64,000 nt of DNA from contig NZ_PUIV01000001.1 in the NCBI RefSeq assembly GCF_003113265.1, forward strand, positions 248,001 to 312,000. Direction: 5' to 3'. Below are positions 62,737 through 64,000 of the stretch, in pieces (position 1 is the stretch's first letter; every line of letters begins with the position of its first letter). A program made the translations under genes and the position numbers. This stretch comes from Methylosinus sporium (GTDB taxonomy: Bacteria > Pseudomonadota > Alphaproteobacteria > Rhizobiales > Beijerinckiaceae). The notes under the pieces were generated by a model, which was given only the letters and a program-made list of their open reading frames with translations, did no database searches and was not told where the DNA came from.

Positions 62737-64000
62737 ATGGCGCAGCACGACAAAGACCCCGCAGCAGATGGCCACGAAGCCTCGGAAAGGGCGTCCGACG
62801 ACGTCTGGACGACGACGAGCGTCGCTCGTCCCGCCGAACCCGAGCGCCCCGAGGGGGAAGCAATTTCGGCGCCCGCGAGCGAGGCCGCGCCGGCGCCGAA
62901 ACCGCGCCGCAAGAACTGGCATCGCTTCACTCTGCTGGCGGCGACGCTCGGCCTGCTGGCGACCGCGGGGTCGATCGCCGCCTATCGCTTCCGCGACAAG
63001 CATGAGAAGCTCGCCGCCTTCGCCACGATCGTGGACGAAACATTCGCGCGGCCGGAGAAGCTCGTCACAGCGCTGCGCGAGACCGTCGTGAAATGGACGG
63101 GCAAGGCCGCAAAGCCCGCTGCGCCTACGAGTCCCCCTGCCCCGATCGCGCGCCGTGAAATCGAGGCGCCCGCGAAGCCGGCTCCGGTCGAGGCGAAGCC
63201 GCCGGAGCCGATCCCCCCGCCGCGCGCTCCCGCAGAGGCTGTCGTCACCCGGTCTGCGCCCGCGGCGGCCCCGGTCGCGCCTCCCGAGCCGCCGGCCCGA
63301 ACGCCCGTGGCGGAGCCCGCCGCCCCGGCCTCCGTCCCAGACGCTCGCATCGAGGCGCTGACGCAGCGCATCGAGGAATTGGAGCGGATCGCACGCTCGG
63401 CCCTGGCGCTGGCCGAACAGGCGGGCGCCGGCGCCCGGCCCGCTCGCTCGGAGCCGCCGGCTCAGGATCAAAAGGCGCAAGACCAGAAGATAAGAGACGC
63501 CGAGGATAATGTCGCCGGCCTCGAAGGCCGTATCGACTGGCTCTCGGACGAGGTGAAATCGCTGCGCGAGAAGCTCGAAACCGCCAAGGACGAGACCCGC
63601 GCCCCACGCGAAGTGGAGCCGCCGCCGCCGCCCACGCCGGAGCCGCCCGCTCCCGTGGCCGCCGCGCCGGAAGAGGCCAAAGGCCCCAATCCCGCGACCA
63701 TCGTCGTCGTCGCGCATTCGCTGCAACGGGCGCTCGATCGCGGCGGTCCCTTCGCCTCCGAATACGCCGTTCTCGCCGCCCATGGCGCGGACCCGGGCGC
63801 GCTCGCCGCTCTCGCGCCTTCGGCCGAGAAAGGCGCGCCGGACGCGCGGGCGCTGCGCGCCTCCTTCCATCCGCTGATTCGTAAACTCGAAGCCTCCGTC
63901 GAGCTGAAACCCGACGCGCCTCTGGCCGACCGGCTGCTGCAGGGCGCCTCGAAGCTGGTGAAGGTGCGCACTGCGGCGGAGAAGGAAAAAGCCTCGATCG
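62737..64000 (+). CDS. Mitofilin-like (COG4223) inner-membrane protein (3' end outside window)
   Basis: The frame is open from ATG 62737 (GAGGAG at 62721) to the window end, giving 421 codons. A Pro/Glu-rich cytoplasmic N-terminus is followed by one membrane helix (about 63-84), a Pro/Ala-rich linker, a coiled coil (IEALTQRIEELERIARSALA and DWLSDEVKSLREKLETAKDE), and the start of the conserved domain VVVAHSLQRALDRGGPFASE. This matches alphaproteobacterial mitofilin (Mic60-like) proteins, usually encoded near haem genes and shaping membranes. Confidence 0.8.
   Translation, partial: MAQHDKDPAADGHEASERASDDVWTTTSVARPAEPERPEGEAISAPASEAAPAPKPRRKNWHRFTLLAATLGLLATAGSIAAYRFRDKHEKLAAFATIVDETFARPEKLVTALRETVVKWTGKAAKPAAPTSPPAPIARREIEAPAKPAPVEAKPPEPIPPPRAPAEAVVTRSAPAAAPVAPPEPPARTPVAEPAAPASVPDARIEALTQRIEELERIARSALALAEQAGAGARPARSEPPAQDQKAQDQKIRDAEDNVAGLEGRIDWLSDEVKSLREKLETAKDETRAPREVEPPPPPTPEPPAPVAAAPEEAKGPNPATIVVVAHSLQRALDRGGPFASEYAVLAAHGADPGALAALAPSAEKGAPDARALRASFHPLIRKLEASVELKPDAPLADRLLQGASKLVKVRTAAEKEKASI

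Overview
The window is high-GC, gene-dense DNA from an alphaproteobacterium, most probably of the order Hyphomicrobiales (Rhizobiales). A free-living, PHB-storing, possibly methanotrophic relative of Methylocystis/Methylosinus would fit, but that is inference. The order-level call rests on a giant membrane-anchored apolipoprotein-like protein of the Growth Pole Ring (GPR) type, TorF-type porin and DUF2336 genes, a mitofilin-like protein and several small proteins typical of the order. No rRNA, CRISPR array or intact prophage is present.

Layout. 0-9.1 kb: end of an N-acyltransferase gene, NAD kinase, a DUF2336 protein, a CitE-like protein with an altered active site, a large YfhO-type membrane protein with a secreted partner, and a TorF-type porin ending at a strong terminator. 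9.4-16.7 kb: the GPR-like gene (2453 codons) with two blocks of tandem repeats, divergent from a stand-alone Hpt phosphotransfer gene. 17.4-24.5 kb: SGNH hydrolase and methyltransferase, tRNA-Leu(GAG), a linear amide hydrolase, an L,D-transpeptidase, a decayed toxin-antitoxin locus and fabI. 24.8-32.9 kb: ECF sigma/anti-sigma pair, small envelope proteins, a divergent GSCFA/WcbI pair, PHB depolymerase, cobD and a YbhB-like gene. 33-37.4 kb: cbiD coupled to an MFS exporter, then mosB-mosA for the molybdenum storage protein. 38.1-39.8 kb: an FMN-binding glutamate-synthase-like protein.

39.8-48.0 kb is an accessory region with lower GC, long gaps and small orphan genes. It also carries a cold-shock gene, a CheB-CheR-PAS-histidine kinase fusion, and a scar made of a truncated TMEM175 gene, an IS4-family transposase fragment and a serine recombinase pseudogene that runs into tRNA-Arg(ACG). 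From 48 kb onward the DNA is again ordinary chromosome: alpha/beta hydrolase, cysE, parC, recO, a GH25 lysozyme, mgtE, polysaccharide deacetylase, a carbonic anhydrase/HAD/MaoC cluster, a canonical CitE-like lyase and the start of a mitofilin-like gene.

How the genes fit together. Several loci concern the cell envelope and polar growth (GPR-like protein, L,D-transpeptidase, GH25 lysozyme, deacetylase). Two of them have TTAA-N7-TTAC sequences upstream that resemble the CtrA cell-cycle regulator site. Storage functions (PHB mobilisation, molybdate storage) and cobalamin synthesis form a second theme. I found no clearly novel multigene system. The points most worth checking are the GPR-like repeat protein and its candidate cell-cycle control, the mosBA locus with its upstream repeats, an orphan terminator at 37.6 kb and the scarred island at tRNA-Arg.
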